DNA of 32,070 nt from Bdellovibrio sp. (lineage in GTDB: Bacteria; Bdellovibrionota; Bdellovibrionia; Bdellovibrionales; Bdellovibrionaceae): the NCBI GenBank assembly GCA_017745015.1, contig JAGIAF010000003.1, positions 1 through 32,070 on the forward strand. The letters are read 5' to 3'. Position 1 is the stretch's first letter, and each line of letters starts with the position of its first letter. Under the pieces are notes generated by a model that was not told the origin of the DNA, ran no database searches, and was given only the letters and a program-made list of their open reading frames with translations. The position numbers and the translations under genes were made by a program. Below are positions 17,086 through 25,677 of this stretch, one piece after another.

Positions 17086-18929
17086 AAGCCAGCTTTCTGC
17101 TGATCGGACCGTGGGATACTCGTCTGCAAGAACTTGGAGCACATATTGCCTCCGACCTGCAGCAGGCATGGCATTGGATTCAAGATTCTACCTATAACGT
17201 TGTCGCGGTCTCAGTCACAGTTATCTTAGGAAAACGTTTTGATGAATTTTATGATGAAGTGAAGCGCGCCAATCCTGCGACGCAATTCATCGCTATTGTT
17301 CCTCCGGATTTTTCAGCCAATCAGTTAGCTATTTTACACGAGGAGTATTCTTTTATTCGCGTTATGCACAACTATAACGATCCGAATTTGGAGACTCATC
17401 TCTTCACGGCTTTAGAAGAAGCCAATCAGCGCAAGCAAGACGAAAATTTAGCTCTTTTAATTCGCGAGCAGACGGAAAAGTTAAAACGCCTGCAAATTGA
17501 ACTCGAAGAACGTGTTCAAAAAAGAACTAAGTTTTTGACGGAAGCTCGCCGCAAACTCTATCTCACGAACTCTCGTATTGAGGGTTTTAAGGTTGCTTTG
17601 ATGGCGGTCCATCAAGCGAGCTCTGTGGGTGAGATTGAGCAGCTTTTAAATGAGTCCTTGGCAACGACAGTACAGACTTCGTGGATTCGTATTTTCTTTC
17701 ACCCTCAAGATGAGCAGTTTTCCAATCAGGTCACGGCCCAACTGAGTTTCACGCAGCTGCAGGTTCCTCTTTTCCGTCATCACGAAAAAGTGGGCTCGAT
17801 CTTTTTCTTGCGCCCACCGGATCATCCTTTCAATAGAGATGAAAGTGATTTCCTCACTCGTGTTGCGGAAGCTGTCGCCCTTGCTTTAGATCGCATTCAA
17901 AAGCTGAAAGAGTCCGAGTCTTTGAAAGAACAATGGGAAGCGACATTCAACTCCATGTCAGATCCCGTCGTCTTGATTGATCAGAACTATGACATCATTC
18001 AGTCAAATAAAGCTGCGGAAGAGCGCTTGAAAGAACGCGAGCACCCCCAGAATACGCGAAAGTGTTTTTCACTGTTATACAATCGTGACAATCCATGCCC
18101 GGGTTGCCAACGTGGTTCAAACTTCCGGGTGCAATCTCGCGATGCTTCGCCGCGTACGTTTGATGTTTTCAGCCAAAGCTTGGTGCTTGATTCGAACAAG
18201 CCAGCGGTATTCGTGAATCTTTATCACGATATCACTCAGCAGTTGAAGATGGAGAGACAGATCCTAGAGTCTGCAAAAATGGCCGAACTAGGAACAATTG
18301 GCTCTTCTATTGCGCATGAATTGAATAATCCATTGGGTGGTATTTTATCTTTCACTCAATTGATCAAAATGGATATGCCTGGCGATCATCCGCTTTATCC
18401 CGATATACTTGAGATGGAAGCTGGCGTTCAACGTTGTAAAGAGATCGTTCAAAATCTTTTGGGCTTCACACGAAATCCAAATGCTGATCAAGAAGGCGAC
18501 GTCAGCTTGAAAGATATCTGTCAGCGCGCCTTTAAAATTGTCGAACTACAAACAAAATCTCAAGGCGTTGAAGTGCGATTGCATTTCCCTGCGGAAGACA
18601 TTTTGATTTTAGGTCATTTGAATTTGTTGGCCCAAGCTTTGAAGAACATCCTACAAAATGCCATCGATCATTTAACGGAACGCAGTCGCCAAGAAAAGGG
18701 TTTCCGAGGTTCCCTCGACATCGAAATTTCTGCCGGTTCTGATTCTGCTTATATTTTCATCAAAGACAATGGAATGCCCGAAAAAAATCCAAGTATTCCC
18801 ATAGGCTTAGGCGTTCCTGTGGCCTCACAGATCCTTCGCGATCATGAGGCAGACCTCGAATTTTTCTCGGGTCCGGGTCATGAAAACGTGGCAAAAATTT
18901 CCTTTCACCGTCTAGTTTTAAGGTCCTGA
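17073..18929 (+). CDS. PAS-containing sensor histidine kinase with N-terminal receiver-like domain
   Basis: H-box MAELGTIGSSIAHELNNPLGGILSFTQLI; HATPase IFIKDNGMP...IGLGVPVA; PAS segment with RKCFSLLYNRDNPCPGCQRG. Confidence 0.9.
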   Translation: MRTLKASFLLIGPWDTRLQELGAHIASDLQQAWHWIQDSTYNVVAVSVTVILGKRFDEFYDEVKRANPATQFIAIVPPDFSANQLAILHEEYSFIRVMHNYNDPNLETHLFTALEEANQRKQDENLALLIREQTEKLKRLQIELEERVQKRTKFLTEARRKLYLTNSRIEGFKVALMAVHQASSVGEIEQLLNESLATTVQTSWIRIFFHPQDEQFSNQVTAQLSFTQLQVPLFRHHEKVGSIFFLRPPDHPFNRDESDFLTRVAEAVALALDRIQKLKESESLKEQWEATFNSMSDPVVLIDQNYDIIQSNKAAEERLKEREHPQNTRKCFSLLYNRDNPCPGCQRGSNFRVQSRDASPRTFDVFSQSLVLDSNKPAVFVNLYHDITQQLKMERQILESAKMAELGTIGSSIAHELNNPLGGILSFTQLIKMDMPGDHPLYPDILEMEAGVQRCKEIVQNLLGFTRNPNADQEGDVSLKDICQRAFKIVELQTKSQGVEVRLHFPAEDILILGHLNLLAQALKNILQNAIDHLTERSRQEKGFRGSLDIEISAGSDSAYIFIKDNGMPEKNPSIPIGLGVPVASQILRDHEADLEFFSGPGHENVAKISFHRLVLRS

Positions 18930-18952
18930 AAACCTTACTGGGCGCGGATTTT

Positions 18953-18982
18953 TTGACAGTCCCGTCAAAATCACCTTATCCT
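18953..18982 (+). promoter_or_regulatory. Putative sigma70-like promoter of the NtrC-type regulator, with overlapping dyad
   Basis: TTGACA (18953-18958), 18-nt spacer, TATCCT (18977-18982); dyad TTTTGAC-AGTCCC-GTCAAAA at 18951-18970. Confidence 0.45.
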
Positions 18983-19043
18983 AAATGGGTGCGGTAAAGA
19001 CTACGGCACAGCCCCTCAAGAACCCACCATGGAAGGAAGGTTC

Positions 19044-20444
19044 ATGCGTACCCAACGAGTCCTTATATTAGATGATGAGTCATCACTTCGTACGGCGCTT
19101 TTCCGCGTGCTTGATCGTAAGGGTTTGAACGTCATCACTGCGAATAAAATCGAAGAAGCAAAAGTTTTGTCTCAAGGCGACGTGCCTGTAGACTTGGCGA
19201 TTGTTGATTTGAATCTTCCAGATGGCGACGGTATTGAGTTCATGACTTGGCTGAAGTCGATCAATCCTGCAACTGAAGTTATTATTCTGACAGGACACGC
19301 TACTATTGAATCCGCAATCCGCGCGACTCAAAAAGGTGCCTTCCACTTCGTGACGAAGCCTTTCAATCTTGAAGAGCTGATGAGCTTGATCGAAAAAGCT
19401 CTGACTCACAAAAAACTTCAGCAAGAAAACCAACAACTTCGCTCTGAATTGAACAAAAAATATAAATTCGATCAGATCGTTGGTTCTAGCGAACAAATCC
19501 AAAACGTTTTGCGTTTGATTGAACGTGTTGCTGATTCTGATTCCACTGTTTTGGTAACTGGTGAGTCAGGTACCGGAAAAGAATTGATCGCTCGCGCTAT
19601 TCACTACAACTCTCCTCGTGCGACAGGTCCTTTCATCCCAATCAATTGTGGCGCCATCCCTGCGGAACTTCTTGAGAGTGAACTTTTCGGTCATATGAAA
19701 GGTGCTTTCACAGGTGCCATCGCAAATCGCATCGGTCGTTTTGAAATGGCAGATGGCGGTACCATTTTCCTCGATGAAATCGGTGACCTTGAACCTTCTT
19801 TACAAGTGAAACTTCTTCGCGCGTTGCAAGAACGCAGCTTTGAACCGGTAGGCTCTACTAAAACGGTTTCGGTCAATGTTCGCGTAATTGCAGCAACAAA
19901 CATCAACTTGGATGAAGCTGTCGAAGAAGGCAGATTCCGCGAAGACTTGTACTATCGTTTGAACGTAATTCCTTTGCAAGTTCCTGCTTTGCGCGAACGT
20001 AAGACTGACATTCCTTTGTTGCTGAATCACTTTATGGAGATCTTCAATAAAAACAAAGGTCGCGGTTTGACGGGCATCGCTCCGGACGCTTTGGAAGCTC
20101 TGACAAATTACCCATGGCCTGGCAATATTCGTGAACTTGAAAACTTGGTAGAACGCATGACGATTCTTAAAGGCCAAGGTTCGATTGAAGTTTCCGATTT
20201 GCCTCCAAAGTATAAAACAATCAAACCTGTCACTTTGGATGCAGGCAGCCTTGAAATCCCTGACTCTGGAATGGATTTCAATACAGCGGTTGATACTTTC
20301 GAGAACAACTTGATTTTAAAAGCCTTGGAAAAAACGGGCTGGAATCGCAACCAAGCCGCTGCGTTGTTAAGACTGAACAGAACAACGTTGGTAGAGAAGA
20401 TCAAAAAGAAAGGTCTTACCCCTCCGGGCGAAGTTGCTCCGTAA
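19044..20444 (+). CDS. NtrC-type sigma54-dependent response regulator
   Basis: REC (ILDDESS, AIVDLNLPDGDG); AAA+ GESGTGKELIARAIH, GAFTGA; Fis-type C-terminal HTH. SD GGAAGGAAGG before ATG 19044. Confidence 0.95.
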   Translation: MRTQRVLILDDESSLRTALFRVLDRKGLNVITANKIEEAKVLSQGDVPVDLAIVDLNLPDGDGIEFMTWLKSINPATEVIILTGHATIESAIRATQKGAFHFVTKPFNLEELMSLIEKALTHKKLQQENQQLRSELNKKYKFDQIVGSSEQIQNVLRLIERVADSDSTVLVTGESGTGKELIARAIHYNSPRATGPFIPINCGAIPAELLESELFGHMKGAFTGAIANRIGRFEMADGGTIFLDEIGDLEPSLQVKLLRALQERSFEPVGSTKTVSVNVRVIAATNINLDEAVEEGRFREDLYYRLNVIPLQVPALRERKTDIPLLLNHFMEIFNKNKGRGLTGIAPDALEALTNYPWPGNIRELENLVERMTILKGQGSIEVSDLPPKYKTIKPVTLDAGSLEIPDSGMDFNTAVDTFENNLILKALEKTGWNRNQAAALLRLNRTTLVEKIKKKGLTPPGEVAP

Positions 20445-20465
20445 TAATCTGATACAAATTCTCTC

Positions 20466-20500
20466 AAAGCGGCGTGGGCCCCTCCCTCGCCGCTTTTTTA
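20466..20500 (+). terminator. Rho-independent terminator
   Basis: AAAGCGGCG-TGGGCCCCTCCCT-CGCCGCTTT followed by T tract. Confidence 0.85.
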
Positions 20501-20528
20501 ATACCTTAAAACCCCGACCAACATCTAG

Positions 20529-20561
20529 GGTGCCAGGCACTTTTTTGGTACTCGGCGAGTC
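20529..20561 (+). repeat. RAYT-associated repeat, copy 1
   Basis: GGTGCCAGGCACTTTTTTGGTACTCGGCGAGTC; aligns without gaps with copies 2 and 3. Confidence 0.8.
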
Positions 20562-20604
20562 ATTTCTCTCAACAAAGGTTTATAGAATTCCGAGAAGTTA
20601 ACGA

Positions 20605-22821
20605 ATGAATTTTGTTCGTCTTTTTCTTATTTTTTTAAGTCTTTTCGCGGCGGTGGCATGTACGAGTGGCCAACGTGCTCCGAGCTCCGTGACCTATGAC
20701 GACGAACGCGCCAATCGCATTCAAGAAATCGATCTCGAGCTTTCAAAGTATTGGAACAACGATTGGAAAGAAAGCCAAAAGCTCTTCCAAATCAATCCTT
20801 CAGGGCAAATGACCTCGAGCAAGCCGCTCTTCGACGTATCGAAAATTTCTGATGCAAAAATCCGCTCTGAGGTTGAACGCCTGATGAGTGAACGCCAATA
20901 TCACATCAACACTCTGGCTTCGAAACTGCAACTGCGTAATTGGTCTGGAATCGGTCCATGGTTTAGGGCGACCTTCCGCCCTCGCCTGCCAGAAAAAGAA
21001 GAACTTATTGAAATCACGGATTTGGAAGAATTTTCTTTATCTAGAAAAACGAATCCCTTTCCTCTGGAGCATTTCTTTTACAACAACTACTCGTTGCGCT
21101 TTAAGAATATGCTGCCCGTGGAAGAAATGCCCTTTGCAAAAGATAAAGATGAGCGTACACGCAAGCGATTCTTAAAGGCTCGACTGGAGTGCAATGGGGA
21201 TATCATTTCCTCCCCAAGCTTCTTCTTTTTGTCAAAAAACCGCAGCCGTGTTTACGAGTTCGATTGGTACTTCAATCGCTCCAACAATCAGAACGCCACG
21301 GTACAATTTACTCCAGGTGTAACATCATGCCAGTTCAAATACTACGATCCAGAACATGCGAGTACTTGGACGAATGGTTTTCCTTTGGCAAGCTTGGAAA
21401 GACAATCCATTTCTTGGATGAAGATGAGCAATCAAATTGATATCTGCGCTCGCCCTACCGCCGGTTTCGGAAAAAACCCTGATGGTTTTTTCTGGCAGCA
21501 AGATTTCAACTTTACGACGTGCCCAGAAACTTTCGATCACTTCGTCAACTTGCGTGACCCCTATGTTTCGATGAATCGTAAGGTGACTTCACTAACGGGA
21601 TCTCCTTTGAATAAAAGAGACTTCGACGCCAAGAATCCTCAAGTGCAGTTGGATTTCAGCCGGGCTCCAAAGTTTGATATCATCTGGGTGTCTTCATTGA
21701 ATTTCTCTGCCGACTTCCATGGTTTGGTTTTGGCTCGGGCGCTCCGCTATCATGCGGAACAAGGTACGCAAGTTCGTATTTTGGTACCGCAAGTGACAAT
21801 GACTAAGAAGGATCGCGAAATCGTTCAGTGGTTAATGCGCGATATGCCGAACATCAAAGTTCAGTATTATAAGTACACGGTCACTGATGATAAAGATGGA
21901 ACTTGGTTTGATCGCTTCCATCGCGTAAATCATATGAAACTTCTCATGGGACACTCTGAGAGCAGTCCAGAGAATGACTTCTTGATCACCGGAGGTCGAA
22001 ATATTCGCGACTCCTATATCTTCCCAGAAACACCATTTTATCGTGCCTACAAGCATTTGAAGAACTATGGTGATGGTGAAGAACCGTACATCTACTATAA
22101 CGATTTCGAAATCGAAGTTCGCGGCAGTAATTTCATCAAAGCCGTCATGGCTCAGATGGTGAATTTCTGGATGCGCGATGCAGACACTCACCGTTTCCGC
22201 TCAACGAATATCAACATCCCGGCGGAGACAACGCAGAGCCAAGTCGAACGCTTGAAATACTCGGCGAATATGCAACCACTGGTTCGTCATATCATGTCGT
22301 TGCCGTTCTTTGATGGCTATCAACTCGAGCGCTTCTATATTGAGATGATCGACTCCGCTCAAAAAGAGTTGGTTTTAACAACTCCTTACTTCCGTCCCTC
22401 AGTGGCAATCAGTGCGGCTTTAGATCGCGCTCATGCGCGCGGCGTGAAAGTCAAAGTGATGACTCGTATTCATTTGGCTGGCGACGGCACTCCGCAAATC
22501 GCTGAGGAAGTGAATAAAGAAGGCATCAACCGCCACTTAAAAAATGTCGAAATCTATGAGTGGACCGAAAACACATCCATCATGCATGCGAAGATCTTAG
22601 TCATAGATGGCCGTTTGAGCTTCGTCAGCAGCGCAAACCTAAATCGTCGCAGCTTCATCCACGACACCGAAAGCGGCGTCTTGATCCTACACGAACCAAC
22701 AGCGGCCATCCTCCGCCAAGAAGTCATGAACTTCATAAAAAGAGGCCGGCGCATCACCGACGCCGAAAAAATCAGCTGGATCAACAGCACCCTCATCGAC
22801 TGGGCCGACTCCTATTTCTAA
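20605..22821 (+). CDS. Phospholipase D-family lipoprotein
   Basis: Signal peptide with lipobox AVAC; two HKD-like motifs: NHMKLLMGHSESSPENDFLITGGRNI and MHAKILVIDGRLSFVSSANLNRRSF. Confidence 0.9.
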   Translation: MNFVRLFLIFLSLFAAVACTSGQRAPSSVTYDDERANRIQEIDLELSKYWNNDWKESQKLFQINPSGQMTSSKPLFDVSKISDAKIRSEVERLMSERQYHINTLASKLQLRNWSGIGPWFRATFRPRLPEKEELIEITDLEEFSLSRKTNPFPLEHFFYNNYSLRFKNMLPVEEMPFAKDKDERTRKRFLKARLECNGDIISSPSFFFLSKNRSRVYEFDWYFNRSNNQNATVQFTPGVTSCQFKYYDPEHASTWTNGFPLASLERQSISWMKMSNQIDICARPTAGFGKNPDGFFWQQDFNFTTCPETFDHFVNLRDPYVSMNRKVTSLTGSPLNKRDFDAKNPQVQLDFSRAPKFDIIWVSSLNFSADFHGLVLARALRYHAEQGTQVRILVPQVTMTKKDREIVQWLMRDMPNIKVQYYKYTVTDDKDGTWFDRFHRVNHMKLLMGHSESSPENDFLITGGRNIRDSYIFPETPFYRAYKHLKNYGDGEEPYIYYNDFEIEVRGSNFIKAVMAQMVNFWMRDADTHRFRSTNINIPAETTQSQVERLKYSANMQPLVRHIMSLPFFDGYQLERFYIEMIDSAQKELVLTTPYFRPSVAISAALDRAHARGVKVKVMTRIHLAGDGTPQIAEEVNKEGINRHLKNVEIYEWTENTSIMHAKILVIDGRLSFVSSANLNRRSFIHDTESGVLILHEPTAAILRQEVMNFIKRGRRITDAEKISWINSTLIDWADSYF

Positions 22822-22854
22822 GGTGCCTGGCACTTTTTGGGTACTCGTAGCGTC
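22822..22854 (+). repeat. RAYT-associated repeat, copy 2
   Basis: GGTGCCTGGCACTTTTTGGGTACTCGTAGCGTC; fills the gap between the PLD stop (22819-22821) and the RAYT stop (22853-22855). Confidence 0.85.
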
Positions 22855-23497
22855 AAATTTTAAAAGTCTCAAGCTCTGGAGCTATCCACTTCCTTAAAAT
22901 TTTCTTTTCTTTAAATTCTGCACGAGACAATCCCCATTCGATTATCTCCTTTTGCTTTTCCGTTGGCTCCTTATTTAGCCAGGTCAGGTATGAGTTGCGG
23001 GAGGACTCCTCATAAAAGAAATCGTTTTCGTACAGCGGGAAATCTTCAAAACCCTTTAACTTTTTAAATAAAGTACTGAATGGATAATCCTCCACTCTTT
23101 GACAAAGCCCGGCCTCAACCGGATTGCGATAAACGTATTTATATACGTTATGCAAATATCGACTATCTGAAATCAGACAACGGTGAAATCGGCTTCCATA
23201 AACTTGATTCTTCTTTTGAGTAAGACTGTTGATTCGCTTGCTTGTCGCCGTCATGAAGTAGCACATCCCTTCACTCAAATTTCCTTTGGGAGTAGAAACC
23301 AACAAATGGAAATGATTTCCCATCAGAACAAAAGAATGAATGATGAAACCGTAGTCATAGGTCAACTCTCTTAGAAACTCGGACATAATCTGCCAGACTC
23401 TTTCAGTTTCCAGTTCAAAAAAGAAATTCTGATTATGGCAGCGAGCCGTTACGTGATAGGGAAAGTCGGTCGATACGATGTGCTTCGCTCTTGGCAT
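22853..23497 (-). mobile_element. REP-associated tyrosine transposase (Y1/HUH, RAYT)
   Basis: MPRAKHIVSTDFPYHVTARCHNQNFFF, HUH motif GNHFHLLVS, catalytic-Tyr-like YLHNVYKYVYRNPVEAGL; SD GGAGG before ATG 23497. Confidence 0.92.
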
Positions 23498-23541
23498 TTG
23501 CACCTCCGCCATCAATCCGATGCAAAGATCAGCGCCAAACA

Positions 23542-23571
23542 AGAAAGGCTACCATTCTAGATAGCCTTTCT
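23542..23571. repeat. Perfect hairpin between RAYT and repeat copy 3
   Basis: AGAAAGGCTA-CCATTCTAGA-TAGCCTTTCT, 10-bp stem, 10-nt loop. Confidence 0.75.
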
Positions 23572-23586
23572 CACTGTCCGATTCCT

Positions 23587-23619
23587 GACACGCTGGGTAC
23601 CAAAAAAGTGCCAGGCACC
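23587..23619 (-). repeat. RAYT-associated repeat, copy 3 (inverted relative to copies 1 and 2)
   Basis: Reverse complement GGTGCCTGGCACTTTTTTGGTACCCAGCGTGTC; immediately follows the ureohydrolase stop codon. Confidence 0.85.
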
Positions 23620-24552
23620 TTAGCGTTTTTTGAAGAGGTGGAGCATTTCGAACATGGCATCCATGCCTGCTAGGGCTGTGATGTCGGAATGGTCGAATGG
23701 TGGAGAGATTTCTACGATGTCGCAACCTACAAGATTTGGAATGTTGAAGGCGCGGAAGATGCGTTGCACTTCGTACGTCGTTAAGCCACCAGGGACAGGT
23801 GTGCCAGTGCCAGGGGCGCAGCTTGGATCGAGGTTGTCGATGTCGTAGCTGATGTACGTTGGCGTGTCGTCGAATGTTGGAAGTGTTTTTACAAATTCGT
23901 TGATCGGCATATTGCGAACGTCATCGACTGTGATTACGCGAATGCCGTGTTTGTTCACGAAGTTCAAATCATCACCGCCAGCCAATGGGCCACGGATTCC
24001 AATTTGTACCATTTTCTTCGGATCAACTAATCCTTCTTCCACCGCATGACGAGCGAAAGCGCCGTGATGATATTCGCAACCCCATGCCGCAGGATATGTA
24101 TCCAAGTGCGCGTCGAAGTGAACGAAAGCCAAAGGTTTGCCGTATTTTTTGCGAAGAGCGCGAAGCACAGGCAACGTCGTGGAGTGGTCACCGCCAACTG
24201 AAACGAATTTCTTATTATGTTGAAGAAGTTCGCCTACGAACTTTTCGATGCGCTCGTAAGTTTGTCCCTGATCAATAGGAACCGTTGGGCAGTCACCGAT
24301 GTCGGCCACCTTGATGTTTTCAAAGAAGTTTTCCATGCGGGTCATGTGGAATCCGCGGCCGAGCGCAGAAACCTCACGCACTTTTGTTGGCGCAAAGCGT
24401 GCGCCGGGGCGGTAAGAAACGCCGCCGTCATAAGGAATTCCAAAGATTCCGACTTCGTAGTCTGCGTCTATTGCGACATAGGGCAATCTGAAGAAAGTTT
24501 TAATCGCAGAAAATCGGGGAAACTCACGTCCACTCAGAGGTTTGTAATCCAT
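23620..24552 (-). CDS. speB: Agmatinase/arginase-family ureohydrolase
   Basis: Metal-binding motifs GGDHS, HFDAHLDTY, SYDIDNLDPSCAPGTGTPVPGG; SD GAGGAG. Confidence 0.93.
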   Translation of the reverse strand: MDYKPLSGREFPRFSAIKTFFRLPYVAIDADYEVGIFGIPYDGGVSYRPGARFAPTKVREVSALGRGFHMTRMENFFENIKVADIGDCPTVPIDQGQTYERIEKFVGELLQHNKKFVSVGGDHSTTLPVLRALRKKYGKPLAFVHFDAHLDTYPAAWGCEYHHGAFARHAVEEGLVDPKKMVQIGIRGPLAGGDDLNFVNKHGIRVITVDDVRNMPINEFVKTLPTFDDTPTYISYDIDNLDPSCAPGTGTPVPGGLTTYEVQRIFRAFNIPNLVGCDIVEISPPFDHSDITALAGMDAMFEMLHLFKKR

Positions 24553-24591
24553 TATTGACTCCTCAATTATCTCCCGACTAGATTACCGCGA

Positions 24592-25584
24592 ATGAGCTCA
24601 AAATACGATCAGAAACTCGACTATCAACGCGATCAAAAAGACCTTATTCAATGGTACAAAAAGAATCGCCGCGCACTCCCATGGCGCGCGAACAAAGATC
24701 CTTATCGTATTTGGCTTTCTGAGGTCATGTTGCAACAGACTACTGTCGTTGCGGTCATTCCTTACTTCGAAAAGTTTCTTGAAAAGTTCCCCACAGTTCA
24801 GGACCTAGCCCAAGCTCCGGAGCATGAAGTGTTAGAAGCCTGGGCCGGTCTAGGTTACTACTCTCGCGCTCGCAATCTACATAAAGCAGCAAAGGCATTG
24901 GCCGAAGGTGGTTTTCCAAAAACAGCAGCCGAGCTTTTGGAGCTTCCTGGTTTTGGCCCCTACACTTCTCGCGCTGTGGCTAGCATCGCTTTTGGTGAAA
25001 AAGTCGGCGTGCTTGATGGCAACGTCATCCGCGTGTTGTCCCGCCGTTATGGTTTGAAGCTTGAATGGTGGAATGGCAAGGCTCGCAATCAACTTCAAGA
25101 TATCTCTGACATTCTATCTTCCTTTGGCAGCTCTGATTCCGTGAACCAAGGCTTGATGGAGTTGGGAGCAACAGTTTGTACACCACAAAAAGTGATGTGC
25201 ATGTTGTGCCCTTGGAATGCTGACTGTGTGGCTCGCGAAAAGAACCTCGTCGAAAAGCTTCCTCTGAAAAAACCACGCAAAGAATCAGAAGTGTGGGTAT
25301 GGAAACCCGTTGTCGCAATTAAAGACAAAAAAGTCGCGTTGATTGCCAATGACTATGCGCCGTTCTTAAAAGGCCAAATGATCTTCCCTGGAACGATCGC
25401 TATGGAAGATAAAAAACCCAAAGAGTTCGATGTAAAACACAACATCACTCATCATGACATTTTCATTCAAATTGCCAGCAAGAAAGCTGTCACTGCCAAG
25501 AATGTGCAATGGGTGGAGTTGAAGAACTTAAAGAAGGTCAATCCCTCGTCGTTACTCACCAAGGTCCTTAGCAAAATAGACTAG
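24592..25584 (+). CDS. mutY: A/G-specific adenine glycosylase MutY
   Basis: WYKKNRRALPWRANKDPYRIWLSEVMLQQTTV; ELPGFGPYTSRAVASIAFGEKVGVLDGNVIRVL; Fe-S CTPQKVMCMLCPWNADC (C-x6-C-x2-C-x5-C). Confidence 0.97.
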   Translation: MSSKYDQKLDYQRDQKDLIQWYKKNRRALPWRANKDPYRIWLSEVMLQQTTVVAVIPYFEKFLEKFPTVQDLAQAPEHEVLEAWAGLGYYSRARNLHKAAKALAEGGFPKTAAELLELPGFGPYTSRAVASIAFGEKVGVLDGNVIRVLSRRYGLKLEWWNGKARNQLQDISDILSSFGSSDSVNQGLMELGATVCTPQKVMCMLCPWNADCVAREKNLVEKLPLKKPRKESEVWVWKPVVAIKDKKVALIANDYAPFLKGQMIFPGTIAMEDKKPKEFDVKHNITHHDIFIQIASKKAVTAKNVQWVELKNLKKVNPSSLLTKVLSKID

Positions 25585-25677
25585 ACTCAAATCCAGTTTA
25601 AAAATATTTCCCCATCGTACTATCAGTACTCCAATTTTTTTTGGAGAATCCGAAATACTCATGGGGTTGGGCTCACT

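Noticed and set aside
18951-18970. TTTTGAC-AGTCCC-GTCAAAA as a terminator of the kinase gene
   Set aside because: Only a 7-bp AT-rich stem with no following T-run; better explained as an operator overlapping a -35 box.
20529-20550. Treating GTGCCAGGCAC + T6 as a rho-independent terminator
   Set aside because: The palindrome has a one-nt centre, so the foldable stem is only about 3-4 bp; a stronger terminator already exists at 20466-20500.
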